From assembly GCF_030068505.1 (NCBI RefSeq), contig NZ_JAQOSO010000024.1:1-49476 (forward strand): a stretch of 49,476 bases of DNA, written 5' to 3'. Below the pieces are notes generated by a model, which worked only from the letters and a program-made list of their open reading frames with translations, was not told the DNA's origin and did no database searches. Shown here in pieces: positions 1 through 7,479 of this stretch. Position 1 is the stretch's first letter. The number at the start of each line of letters is the position of its first letter. Made by a program: the position numbers and the translations under genes. The DNA comes from Roseofilum capinflatum BLCC-M114. GTDB taxonomy: Bacteria; Cyanobacteriota; Cyanobacteriia; Cyanobacteriales; Desertifilaceae.

Positions 1-25
1 GCTCGGTGCCAGGTTATTCTTTCTC

Positions 26-53
26 AAAACCCCTTTTCACACAAAGGGGTTTT
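26..53. terminator. Rho-independent terminator, possibly bidirectional
   Basis: A perfect 11-bp inverted repeat (26-36 with 43-53, loop 37-42) is rich in A/C on one arm and G/T on the other, so it ends in a short T run on either strand. It lies 22 bases beyond the stop of the ExbB-like gene and should end that minus-strand transcript. It may also serve a plus-strand gene to the left of the window. Confidence 0.8.
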
Positions 54-74
54 GTCATTTTAGTCAAGACAAGG

Positions 75-707
75 TTAGTTTTTTTGGTTTTTCATGAACC
101 GTTTGCGGTAAATCAGTTCTAGTTGGCCACCATATTCTTGGATCAGGGAAATTTGTCGGCGATATAGACCTCGAAATAGGTTAGTAAATAATAGGGTAAC
201 GATCGCCACGACTAATCCGACAGCAGTAGAAATCAAGGCTTCACTAATTCCTGCGGTTACGCCAATATTGTCCATCCCCCCCAGATCTCCGATACGCAGG
301 GCAGAAAAAGCGTGAATTAGACCGAGAATGGTTCCTAACAACCCCAATAGAGGAGCTACGGTAATTACAGTTTCAAAGAGGGTATTATATCGCTTCAGGA
401 TAGGGATTTCTGCTTGTCCTGCGCTTTCCAGGGCTAATCGGAATTCTTCTGGGGTGGGTTGATCCAGTTCCAGAGCAGCAATAAAAATTCTGGCCAGAGG
501 TAAATCTCGATTCTGATCTAATTTGATTAAGGTCGTTGTCACATCCTGACGATAGATTCGTAACACCTCTTGTGCTAATCGTTTTTGGCGGCGAGTGATT
601 TGCCACCAAAACATCAACCGTTCTAGGATCAAGGTAGTTGCTAGGATAGAAAATCCTAACAACGGTACAATCACAACTCCACCCAAGGAAAATAGGCTGT
701 CTATCAC
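75..707 (-). CDS. MotA/TolQ/ExbB proton channel family protein
   Basis: A 210-residue inner-membrane protein of the ExbB/TolQ type, which forms proton-driven stator channels that energise outer-membrane transport or envelope work. Three membrane segments are visible at about 8-33, 112-137 and 152-177. The last two hold the family-typical small-residue pattern (VAPLLGLLGTILG, then STAVGLVVAIV). Length fits ExbB (about 200-240). It follows the DUF2993 gene with a 21-base gap, so the two are probably one transcript. A terminator follows directly, so no ExbD/TolR partner is encoded just downstream. The partner must be elsewhere. Family assignment is firm; the substrate is unknown. Confidence 0.88.
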   Translation of the reverse strand: MIDSLFSLGGVVIVPLLGFSILATTLILERLMFWWQITRRQKRLAQEVLRIYRQDVTTTLIKLDQNRDLPLARIFIAALELDQPTPEEFRLALESAGQAEIPILKRYNTLFETVITVAPLLGLLGTILGLIHAFSALRIGDLGGMDNIGVTAGISEALISTAVGLVVAIVTLLFTNLFRGLYRRQISLIQEYGGQLELIYRKRFMKNQKN

Positions 708-728
708 AGTTAGCGCACAGATAAGAAG

Positions 729-1523
729 CTAAGTATCGGGAAAATGATCGATTTGAGCATAACCACTAAACAATAGATTTTTACCTTGAGTTTCTAGGCG
801 ATTAATCCGCAAGGTAACACCATCGAGGTCAAATCGATCTAGATCAACCATATCATTCAAGATGTCAGCTAGAGCTTGGGTTAAGGTTTGAGCGCGATCG
901 CATAGTTCTGGGGGAATACGATCTTCTTCAAACTGAGCGTCGCTAAAAATGATGCGTCGGCGACGTTCCACCACTAACGTAGCTTTCATGGCAATCGGAA
1001 TCAGCTCACCTCCTCCCACATCCGTTTTCGCCAATAATCGAATTTGATGATTGGGAAGTAACTCAACCGAAACCTCTTTAAACGAAACCGGATTTCCTCC
1101 AGACACTTCAGTTAAGGTAGGTTGAGTTAGATTCTCCAACCGTTTCGTCACCAATTTTGCCTGGAAGGACTGGTTAATGCCAGCTTCAGATAGGGTGATT
1201 TGGGCAACAGCCTGAGTGGGTTGCTTCAAGCGCAATTTCCCCCCAAGCAGAGCGCTAAAATCAAGGGCTACAGCATCCGTTTGAAACGACATCTCCTCCA
1301 TAGGAAAGTCATTGCGAATGAGTAAGCCCCGGCCTTGCATTTGCAAACCATCGATCGCTCCTTGTAGAATTTTGCTAGATGGATAACAGCGAATCGACAC
1401 CTCAATCGATTCACTGCGGGTGAACAGATGACGAATCGACTGGCTCGCCACGGTATTGAGGAGCCTCTCTCCCATATCTGTATTTCCAGGACTGCCAAAG
1501 AAACCGGTGACGCCAGTAAACAT
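729..1523 (-). CDS. DUF2993 (LmeA-like) protein
   Basis: A 264-residue protein resembling the cyanobacterial DUF2993 family, related to mycobacterial LmeA, a lipid-binding periplasmic protein. Visible hallmarks are the N-terminal ESIEVSIRCYPSSKILQG stretch, the GLLIRND turn and many beta-strand-like repeats. The C-terminal half (about 185-264) includes VDLDRFDLDGVTLRI. There is no clear signal peptide at the chosen start, so it may be cytosolic or membrane-associated. It lies upstream of the ExbB-like gene in the same direction. A role in envelope lipid handling with the ExbB channel is inference only. Confidence 0.75.
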   Translation of the reverse strand: MFTGVTGFFGSPGNTDMGERLLNTVASQSIRHLFTRSESIEVSIRCYPSSKILQGAIDGLQMQGRGLLIRNDFPMEEMSFQTDAVALDFSALLGGKLRLKQPTQAVAQITLSEAGINQSFQAKLVTKRLENLTQPTLTEVSGGNPVSFKEVSVELLPNHQIRLLAKTDVGGGELIPIAMKATLVVERRRRIIFSDAQFEEDRIPPELCDRAQTLTQALADILNDMVDLDRFDLDGVTLRINRLETQGKNLLFSGYAQIDHFPDT

Positions 1524-1918
1524 GCTGTTTTTCAGTTAGATACAGTTCTACACTCGATTAATGTAACAAATTGTAAAGCAACCGACAACATAAGACCTCT
1601 GAACTCAGGGCAGATCTCGGCTCAATGCTCGAAGATCGAGGCTTCAGGGCGGATTTTGGCATTGGGAAATATAGAAATCCCCAGGATCGCGAGCTAAACT
1701 CTCTCAGGGTTAGCAATATACAGAAATAAATCTTCACGCTTCAAGGAGTAGGGTGAGATGAGATTCATCAAAAAATGTAAAAATCTTTATTAAGAATCGC
1801 TGCAATACCTTGAGAATATTTTAGTCTTGAGGCAACCTAGAAGAAGAGAGGTGAAGTAAGAATTCAGAAATTTGCTGATAAGTTCAGCCCTATTCAAGCA
1901 TCTTCCGAGGATATAACC
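1524..1918. other. Intergenic region between divergent genes
   Basis: A 395-base gap between the minus-strand DUF2993 gene and the plus-strand biliprotein-like gene. It should hold promoters for both directions. The stretch 1775-1800 is very AT-rich. A GAGG ribosome-binding site is visible at 1907-1910, eight bases before the start codon at 1919. I see no structural RNA, repeat or credible small gene here. Confidence 0.5.
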
Positions 1919-2392
1919 ATGCATACATTAAATCACGATCTAGATACCAAACTAATAGAGGCTGATGGCCGATACCTCAATGCACAAGAGCTTTATCCTT
2001 TAGAGCAATATTTGCAAAGCTATCAACTCCGGCTACAAACCTATCAGCTTCTGAGTGAAAACAGTGAAAAGCTGATCGTCAATACCCTCCGTAAATTTGC
2101 CCAAGCCTATCCAGAGTTAATCAAAAATCATGGCGCTCGATGCAAATACGATATGGGTTCAGTCATTCGTTATATTGCCTTGTCAATTTTGCGGAATGAC
2201 GAGATGTTCTTCAAAGAACAAATGATGTTTTGGCTCGACACTATTTTAGTGGCTTATAAACGCACCAGTCATTGTACGAGGGTTTATGACTATTTGCATA
2301 AAGAAGTGGATGAGCTGTTGCCCCCTAACTGTAGTAGTTTAGTCCATCCTTATATCAAAATCATTACCGTGATGTTGAACTCCCATGTTTAA
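1919..2392 (+). CDS. Phycobilisome (allophycocyanin-like) biliprotein paralogue
   Basis: A 157-residue globin-like phycobilisome-family protein, close to the usual 160 residues. The segment around residues 72-90 aligns by eye with the chromophore region of allophycocyanin alpha: Cys75 falls on the bilin-binding cysteine and Asp78 three residues on, followed by a VIRYIALSILRND helix like the LRLVTYGIVAGD helix of ApcA. The bilin site therefore looks intact. The rest is quite divergent from canonical ApcA/B/D/F and from phycocyanin, so this is a specialised paralogue, not a main core subunit. It is followed after 34 bases by a linker gene, suggesting a two-gene operon. Function inferred: an accessory or regulatory antenna pigment. 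Confidence 0.8.
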   Translation: MHTLNHDLDTKLIEADGRYLNAQELYPLEQYLQSYQLRLQTYQLLSENSEKLIVNTLRKFAQAYPELIKNHGARCKYDMGSVIRYIALSILRNDEMFFKEQMMFWLDTILVAYKRTSHCTRVYDYLHKEVDELLPPNCSSLVHPYIKIITVMLNSHV

Positions 2393-2426
2393 GTAAATCG
2401 ATCCTGTTGTAGAGGAAAATACACCC

Positions 2427-3143
2427 ATGAACTGCCCCCCTAAACCCATAACTGTCAGTCGAACTTCATCGCTCGAAGAACGGCAACAAGCGCTGATCGC
2501 CATCTATTATCAAGTATTGGAGCGTCAGCCTTATCAGTATGAACACAAACTTTTAAAGAAAGCCGAGCATCAATTTTTGCACGATAAAATTGGAGTACGT
2601 CGGTTTCTGAAAGAGCTAGGTCATTCTGCTGTTTATCTGGATTCTTTCTATCACCGTTACTCCAATGTGAAGTTCTTAGAAATCTGCTTGAAACACTTTC
2701 TTGGTCGTGCGCCAAAAGATAAAGCTGAAATTCAACACTATTCGCAAACTTTAACCACAAAAGGTGTTGACCAGTTAATTACCGCTATTCTAGATTCAGA
2801 GGAATACCGGAAAGTTTTCGGATGTTTTACCGTTCCTTATGCGCGATCGCCCAAATATTACGAATCACCCCAATCTTACCTAGAAACCCAGTGGTTGAAC
2901 TCCGAACACATTGGGCAACGGGGAACCACTGTCCCCACCCGATATTGGCATGACTTAGGCTGGGTGTGTGAAGGAGGAGTTTGCCATCCCGAAGCTGGCG
3001 AAATTCTTAATCCTCCGATTTCCAACGAAGTTGAAGTAGCTGTTCAGGAATTAGTCAAGCTCGTGGAATCTGAACAGGGACAAAAAGCATTAGCGTCAAT
3101 TTCACCTCAACAACTGGAAAAATTACGGTCAGCGATTGGTTGA
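2427..3143 (+). CDS. Phycobilisome linker polypeptide (Pfam PBS_linker_poly type)
   Basis: A 238-residue protein with one phycobilisome linker domain at about residues 15-145. Typical features are AIYYQVLERQPY, then FLKELGHSAVYLDSFY, a second helix set with FLGRAP, and ILDSEEYRKVFG at the end of the domain. Such domains sit inside biliprotein hexamers and tune their assembly. The C-terminal tail (about 150-238) is unlike the usual CpcD/FNR tails and ends in an amphipathic segment. GAGG precedes the start. A strong terminator follows, so the unit is the biliprotein paralogue plus this linker. Inference: it is the dedicated linker of that biliprotein. Confidence 0.85.
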   Translation: MNCPPKPITVSRTSSLEERQQALIAIYYQVLERQPYQYEHKLLKKAEHQFLHDKIGVRRFLKELGHSAVYLDSFYHRYSNVKFLEICLKHFLGRAPKDKAEIQHYSQTLTTKGVDQLITAILDSEEYRKVFGCFTVPYARSPKYYESPQSYLETQWLNSEHIGQRGTTVPTRYWHDLGWVCEGGVCHPEAGEILNPPISNEVEVAVQELVKLVESEQGQKALASISPQQLEKLRSAIG

Positions 3144-3173
3144 TGATTGTGTATTGTTCCGTCTTCCTAACTC

Positions 3174-3197
3174 AAACCTGCTTCAGCAGGTTTTTTT
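3174..3197 (+). terminator. Rho-independent terminator after linker gene
   Basis: An 8-bp perfect stem (3174-3181 with 3186-3193), a TTCA tetraloop and a run of seven T. It ends the biliprotein-linker transcript. Confidence 0.9.
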
Positions 3198-3277
3198 GTG
3201 GCTAGAGAAATCATTCCGTTGGCCTCCTAAATTTGTTATGACAGAGGAGATCCTTTCATGTCTTGAAGGTCAACCTT

Positions 3278-4657
3278 ATGTTTGATCATTATCTGATGCG
3301 TAAACGAGCAACCCGGTGGATCTCTTGCCTGGGCTTGTTTTTGGTTGTATTCAGTATCATTGTAGTAACTGGGCATTTAAGCTGGAGTCTCCCCCTTGAG
3401 TCAAAAGAGCCTTCAGATCGACAAGAGTTAATCAGTGTCGTTAACCATCTAGAACAGATGTGGAAAAACGATTACACCGATTACTTCCAATCAGGGACTA
3501 GGAATCAGTCAGCCCTACAAGCACCAGAAATTGCCGAGTTTCTGGCTCGGAAGGAGAAAGAAACTGGAAAAACCCCAGCGCTACTCTATCTTCATCCTAT
3601 GCCAGAAGGTCTAAATTTACTTTTGATGACGGCTCAGGGTCATCTAACCCATCATCAGATCCAAGATGCATCTCAACCTAAACTTGGGGAAATCGCTGAT
3701 GAATTTCGCAGCACAATCACCAATCCCCGATATATCCGGACAACGCGATATCAAGCTTCGGCACAACAACTCTACGAGTGGATCATCCGCCCGATAGAAG
3801 CCCAATTAGAAACGGAAGGCATTGACACCTTACTCTTATGTACAGGAGTGGGATTAAGATCGGTTCCGTTTGCTGCCTTATTTGATGGTGAGCAATTTTT
3901 AGTGGAAAAATATAACTTGGCGATGATCCCAGCGTTTAACTTGATGACGGTGGGAGCAGAAAAACCCCAACAGTCAAAACTTCTGGCGATGGGAGCCTCG
4001 GAGTTTAAGAATCTCAATCCTTTACCTGCCGTTGCCCTAGAATTGGAGTTGCTCCGTGAGGGGATAGTGCAAGGGCAAAACGTTTGGGAGAGCCGAGCGT
4101 TTTTGAATGAGGAATTTACCTTAGAGAACTTACAAACCCAATTGGAATCCCAGGATTTTGATATTGTTCATTTAGCCACCCATGCTGAATTTCAGCCGGG
4201 AAAACCGAATCAATCCTATATTCAATTTTGGGATACTCAGCTTACCCTGGATCGGATTCGCCAACTGCCTTTGGATGATCCGCCTTTGGATTTACTGGTG
4301 TTGAGTGCTTGTCGGACGGCTATTGGCGATCCGGAAGCGGAATTAGGGTTTGCGGGATTAGCGTTTGAAAGTGGTGTGCAATCAGCGTTAGCGAGTCTTT
4401 GGTATGTCAGTGATGGGGGAACTTTGGCACTGATGAGTGAATTTTATCAGCAGTTACCCAGGGTTTCAATGAAAGCGGAAGCCCTGCGCCAAGCGCAAAT
4501 TTCCCTATTACGAGGAGAAGTAAGTTTAAATAACCGTGAATTACGGGGGAGTCGGGGGGCGGTGGAATTACCTTCAGAGCTAAGTAATTTGGCTATTGAT
4601 AATCTAGCCGCTCCGTTTTATTGGGCGGCTTTTACTCTCATTGGTTCTCCTTGGTAG
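3278..4657 (+). CDS. CHAT domain protein, membrane-anchored
   Basis: A CHAT (caspase HetF-associated with TPRs) family protein of 459 residues. The ATG at 3278 is preferred over an upstream in-frame TTG at 3263. A hydrophobic segment at about residues 14-36 is a signal anchor or signal peptide, so the domain is probably outside the cytoplasm or membrane-tethered. The CHAT domain fills the C-terminal 300 residues, with the catalytic dyad visible as His302 in HLATHAEF and Cys345 in VLSACRTAIGD. CHAT proteins are clan CD cysteine peptidases used in signalling and cell death. The TPR repeats often fused in cyanobacteria are absent. A lipoprotein gene follows. The target is unknown. Confidence 0.88.
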   Translation: MFDHYLMRKRATRWISCLGLFLVVFSIIVVTGHLSWSLPLESKEPSDRQELISVVNHLEQMWKNDYTDYFQSGTRNQSALQAPEIAEFLARKEKETGKTPALLYLHPMPEGLNLLLMTAQGHLTHHQIQDASQPKLGEIADEFRSTITNPRYIRTTRYQASAQQLYEWIIRPIEAQLETEGIDTLLLCTGVGLRSVPFAALFDGEQFLVEKYNLAMIPAFNLMTVGAEKPQQSKLLAMGASEFKNLNPLPAVALELELLREGIVQGQNVWESRAFLNEEFTLENLQTQLESQDFDIVHLATHAEFQPGKPNQSYIQFWDTQLTLDRIRQLPLDDPPLDLLVLSACRTAIGDPEAELGFAGLAFESGVQSALASLWYVSDGGTLALMSEFYQQLPRVSMKAEALRQAQISLLRGEVSLNNRELRGSRGAVELPSELSNLAIDNLAAPFYWAAFTLIGSPW

Positions 4658-4719
4658 ACAGAGGGTAAGGATCATCAGCCACAATGGGAACAGATCGATC
4701 TCAAGTGGAGGACATACTG

Positions 4720-5307
4720 ATGATCTTTAGCTTTGAACGGAAACAGTGGGTTGCCGTTGCGCTGGCGACAGTGGTGTTTGTCTCTGGTTGTGCGGGTACG
4801 ACCGGATCTTCATCTTCAAGCAGTAGCCAACGGAATACGCCAACCCAAACTCAGCCCCAGAAGAGTTCAGAGGATACGACTCAATCTTGGCAAAATACGC
4901 AACGGGAGACGACTAAACGCAATGCTGCACCAGCCGTGAAGAAGGAAGCGCTTCCAGGTTCTCGTTTGAACCGCTTTTTCCCCAGGTCTGGGGATGGGTA
5001 TCAGGTGGTTGCAGCTCAGGAGAAAAAGGGATTTTCTGAATATAAGCTGAAGCAGGGAGGAACAGATATGGCGGTTTTGTCGATTTCCGATACGATTAGT
5101 TTGCCTGCGGCTCGGAAAAAGTACGAAAAGAGTACCAAAAATATTGGGGGGTTTCCGGCGGTGACTCAGGGGAAAAATATTACGGGGGTTTTGGTGGCCG
5201 ATCGCTTTCAAGTGAAGGCCCAATCTCGCGATCAGTCTTTTACAGAGAGCGATCGCCAAGTTTGGCTGCAAAAGTTTGATTTGCAAGGATTATCCAGACT
5301 GAAATAA
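4720..5307 (+). CDS. Putative lipoprotein, unknown function
   Basis: A 195-residue protein with a classic lipoprotein signal: positively charged N-terminus, hydrophobic core and lipobox ending VSG-Cys24. The start at 4720 is chosen because GGAGG lies eight bases upstream. The in-frame ATG at 4684 lacks this site. After the Cys comes a Ser/Thr/Gln-rich low-complexity linker (about 28-60), then a roughly 120-residue folded domain (SRLNRFFPRSGDGYQVV to the end) that resembles small cyanobacterial proteins of unknown function. It follows the CHAT gene by about 60 bases and may be co-transcribed. Confidence 0.75.
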   Translation: MIFSFERKQWVAVALATVVFVSGCAGTTGSSSSSSSQRNTPTQTQPQKSSEDTTQSWQNTQRETTKRNAAPAVKKEALPGSRLNRFFPRSGDGYQVVAAQEKKGFSEYKLKQGGTDMAVLSISDTISLPAARKKYEKSTKNIGGFPAVTQGKNITGVLVADRFQVKAQSRDQSFTESDRQVWLQKFDLQGLSRLK

Positions 5308-5369
5308 TGGGAGATTTAGGGGCGGGTAAAACCGCCTCTTGAATGACTGATCTATGGACAGGAATAAAA

Positions 5370-5984
5370 ATGACAAATTTGGCGGTACTCGAACAGACGG
5401 TCGCATCAATGTTGAACCCTCAAGTGGCGGCTCCCGATGGGGGGGAGGTGGTTGAGGAACTGTTGGCTTGGGAAAAGTGGGGGAAAAAGGAGAAAGCGCC
5501 CTATAGCTTCGAGCAACTAGCGGGAACTTGGCGCTTGTGTTGGATTACGGGGGAAAAACAACGGGGGCGATCGCTTAATTTGACGCAGATGAAGTTAGCG
5601 CAAACCCTGCTGCGGGTGATTCCAATTCAATTGGTTTACCGTCCGTTACCCGATTTAGAAGAGATCGAGGGGGAGAAATTTGAAGGGGGAGAAGTCGAAA
5701 ATCGAATTCAAATCGGCTTGTTTACCCTAGTCGTGTTTGGGCCCGCAAAACGTTTAAAGTCTAATTCCATTCTAGCATTTGACTTTACGACAATGCAAGT
5801 GAAATTTTTCGGTAAAGTCCTATTTTCTACCCTGATTCGCAACGGAGAAAACCGCAACGCTCGATTCTATGGTGCGCCTATCCGGGAACTAGCGTTTTTC
5901 AACTACTTTTTAGTCCAAGATAACCTGATTGCTGCTCGCGGACGGGGGGGAGGATTAGCCCTTTGGGGAAGAAGTGCGGGGTAA
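5370..5984 (+). CDS. PAP/fibrillin-like protein
   Basis: A protein of about 204 residues resembling plastid lipid-associated protein (PAP)/fibrillin, a lipocalin-like family of thylakoid and plastoglobule surfaces. Supporting features are LAGTWRLCWITG near the N-terminus, the middle beta strands ending in SNSILAFDFTTMQVKF, and the C-terminal YFLVQDNLIAARGRGGGLALW, which matches the family's closing motif. The start at 5370 has AGGA six bases before it. The ATG at 5343 has no site. Likely role: binding hydrophobic molecules at thylakoids, possibly in photoprotection (family knowledge). The gene stands alone before a 235-base gap. Confidence 0.75.
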   Translation: MTNLAVLEQTVASMLNPQVAAPDGGEVVEELLAWEKWGKKEKAPYSFEQLAGTWRLCWITGEKQRGRSLNLTQMKLAQTLLRVIPIQLVYRPLPDLEEIEGEKFEGGEVENRIQIGLFTLVVFGPAKRLKSNSILAFDFTTMQVKFFGKVLFSTLIRNGENRNARFYGAPIRELAFFNYFLVQDNLIAARGRGGGLALWGRSAG

Positions 5985-6219
5985 TGAGTAACGCCTATTG
6001 CCGTTTACCTCTTGCCCCTAGTACAAAGCCACGGCATCACTGGCGCGATGCGTAAAGCGATCGCTCTGCGAATTGCCAGGCAGTGATCTCCGTCGCCATA
6101 GCTGCTCAATAGCCATCACAGGTTAGCTTGTACACGATCATCCTCAACACTGAGGAGTGTCACTTACCGATCGCAAAAACTTGTAGAGAATAAAAACATC
6201 AGGATTTAGGGAGAATACC

Positions 6220-6435
6220 ATGCTATCAGCGACAGACAAACTATCCGACTACATCTCTAGCCTTTTTGCTTCCGTTAGTATAATCAACTCCATTTCCACT
6301 GAAGACTTGTTCTTCCTCAAGCTAACCTGTCAAACCTTTAGCAAGGAGAGTGAAGAATACAAAGCAGCATATCGCATCTTAAGAGGTGTACAACGAGGTA
6401 AAGTCAAGATTGTAACAGAGTCCTTAGCCTGCTAG
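6220..6435 (+). CDS. Small hypothetical protein
   Basis: A 71-residue protein I do not recognise. It begins with a helical, moderately hydrophobic half (residues 1-35), then a charged segment with KESEEYKAAYRILRGVQRG. There is no transmembrane segment or metal motif. GGGAGAATACC precedes the start, giving a reasonable ribosome-binding site. A 9-bp hairpin (6444-6464) follows the stop. Real coding is likely but not proven. Confidence 0.5.
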   Translation: MLSATDKLSDYISSLFASVSIINSISTEDLFFLKLTCQTFSKESEEYKAAYRILRGVQRGKVKIVTESLAC

Positions 6436-6443
6436 GAAAAACA

Positions 6444-6464
6444 TTACAGCGCTTCGCGCTGTAA
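6444..6464. repeat. Dispersed hairpin repeat TTACAGCGC-TTC-GCGCTGTAA
   Basis: A perfect 9-bp inverted repeat with a three-base loop. Near-identical copies occur at 17041-17063 and 22436-22458, each just after a stop codon, so this is a dispersed element that may act as a 3'-end stabiliser or weak terminator. Confidence 0.8.
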
Positions 6465-6473
6465 GAGAATGGA

Positions 6474-7364
6474 CTAGAGGAAGAATTCACCTTTGGCAAT
6501 GGGGATGACTGTACCGCCGACTTGAACCGAAATCGTATCTTGATGCCGGTGAGCGCTGAGGTGTAAGAGGGAGGGGCGATTAATTTCATAGCCTTGTTCG
6601 ACGCGCACATTATGAATATCTTCAGTTTCTAAATAATGATGTTGAACTAAATAGCCTGCAAAACAGCCATTGGCGCTGCCGGTTGCGGGATCTTCGGGAA
6701 TGCCGAGATAGTCGGCAAACATGCGAGCGCTAAAGGTATTTTCGGGATGTTTGGTTTCGGGACAAAAGACAAAAATCATTTTTACGGGCTTGTCTTCTAT
6801 AAATTCAAAATATAAGGGTTGCTGAATTCGACATCGCTTGAGAGCGGCTTGGGTTTTCAGGGGAACGATAATAAAGGGAATTCCAGTCGAGACGGTTTGA
6901 ATGGGAAAGCGATCGTCAATGTCTTCCGGTTCTAAACTGAGGATAGGAGCAAGGACTTCTTTAGAATAGGTAGCGGTAAATTCTGGCGGATTTTGCTGCA
7001 TCCATAAGATTTCTGTTTGATTCTCCGTTTGCCAATGGACGGGAATTTGGCCGACTTGCAGGTTTAAGGTGACGCGCTCGACGGTTGATCCAATAATGGC
7101 TTGCTGGATGATGTAGGCAGTGCCTAGGGTGGGATGTCCTGCAAAGGGGAGTTCTTGCGTGGGGGTAAAGATGCGGACTGGGTAGCCACCATTTTCCGGG
7201 CGATCGCCTAAAATAAACGTAGTTTCTGAAAAGTTAATTTCCTTGGCAATAGTTTGCATCGTTTCCGTCGTCAGTTCTCCCGCATCGAGAATGACAGCTA
7301 ATTGATTGCCGCTATAGGGTTTCACAGCAAAAACATCAACAATATAAAAAGGGACAGAAGCCAT
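6474..7364 (-). CDS. PhzF family isomerase/epimerase
   Basis: A 296-residue PhzF-fold protein (diaminopimelate-epimerase-like). Hallmarks are the N-terminal PFYIVDVFAVKPYSGNQLAV, the catalytic-type glutamate Glu47 in the NFSETTF motif, the FAGHPTLGTA motif near residue 75, and the second-lobe DPATGSANGCFAGYL. PhzF isomerises trans-2,3-dihydro-3-hydroxyanthranilate in phenazine makers. Cyanobacterial homologues have unknown substrates and no phenazine genes are nearby. It is convergent with the small gene at 6220. Confidence 0.9.
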   Translation of the reverse strand: MASVPFYIVDVFAVKPYSGNQLAVILDAGELTTETMQTIAKEINFSETTFILGDRPENGGYPVRIFTPTQELPFAGHPTLGTAYIIQQAIIGSTVERVTLNLQVGQIPVHWQTENQTEILWMQQNPPEFTATYSKEVLAPILSLEPEDIDDRFPIQTVSTGIPFIIVPLKTQAALKRCRIQQPLYFEFIEDKPVKMIFVFCPETKHPENTFSARMFADYLGIPEDPATGSANGCFAGYLVQHHYLETEDIHNVRVEQGYEINRPSLLHLSAHRHQDTISVQVGGTVIPIAKGEFFL

Positions 7365-7479
7365 AGAAGCTCACACCAGTCATGGACTTAAGTTTAGTTT
7401 ATCAAAGTTTTAGGGAAATTTAATATGGAGATCTCCTAAAATGGGAATACTTTATTGAAACTTCTAAAATCACAAATCA

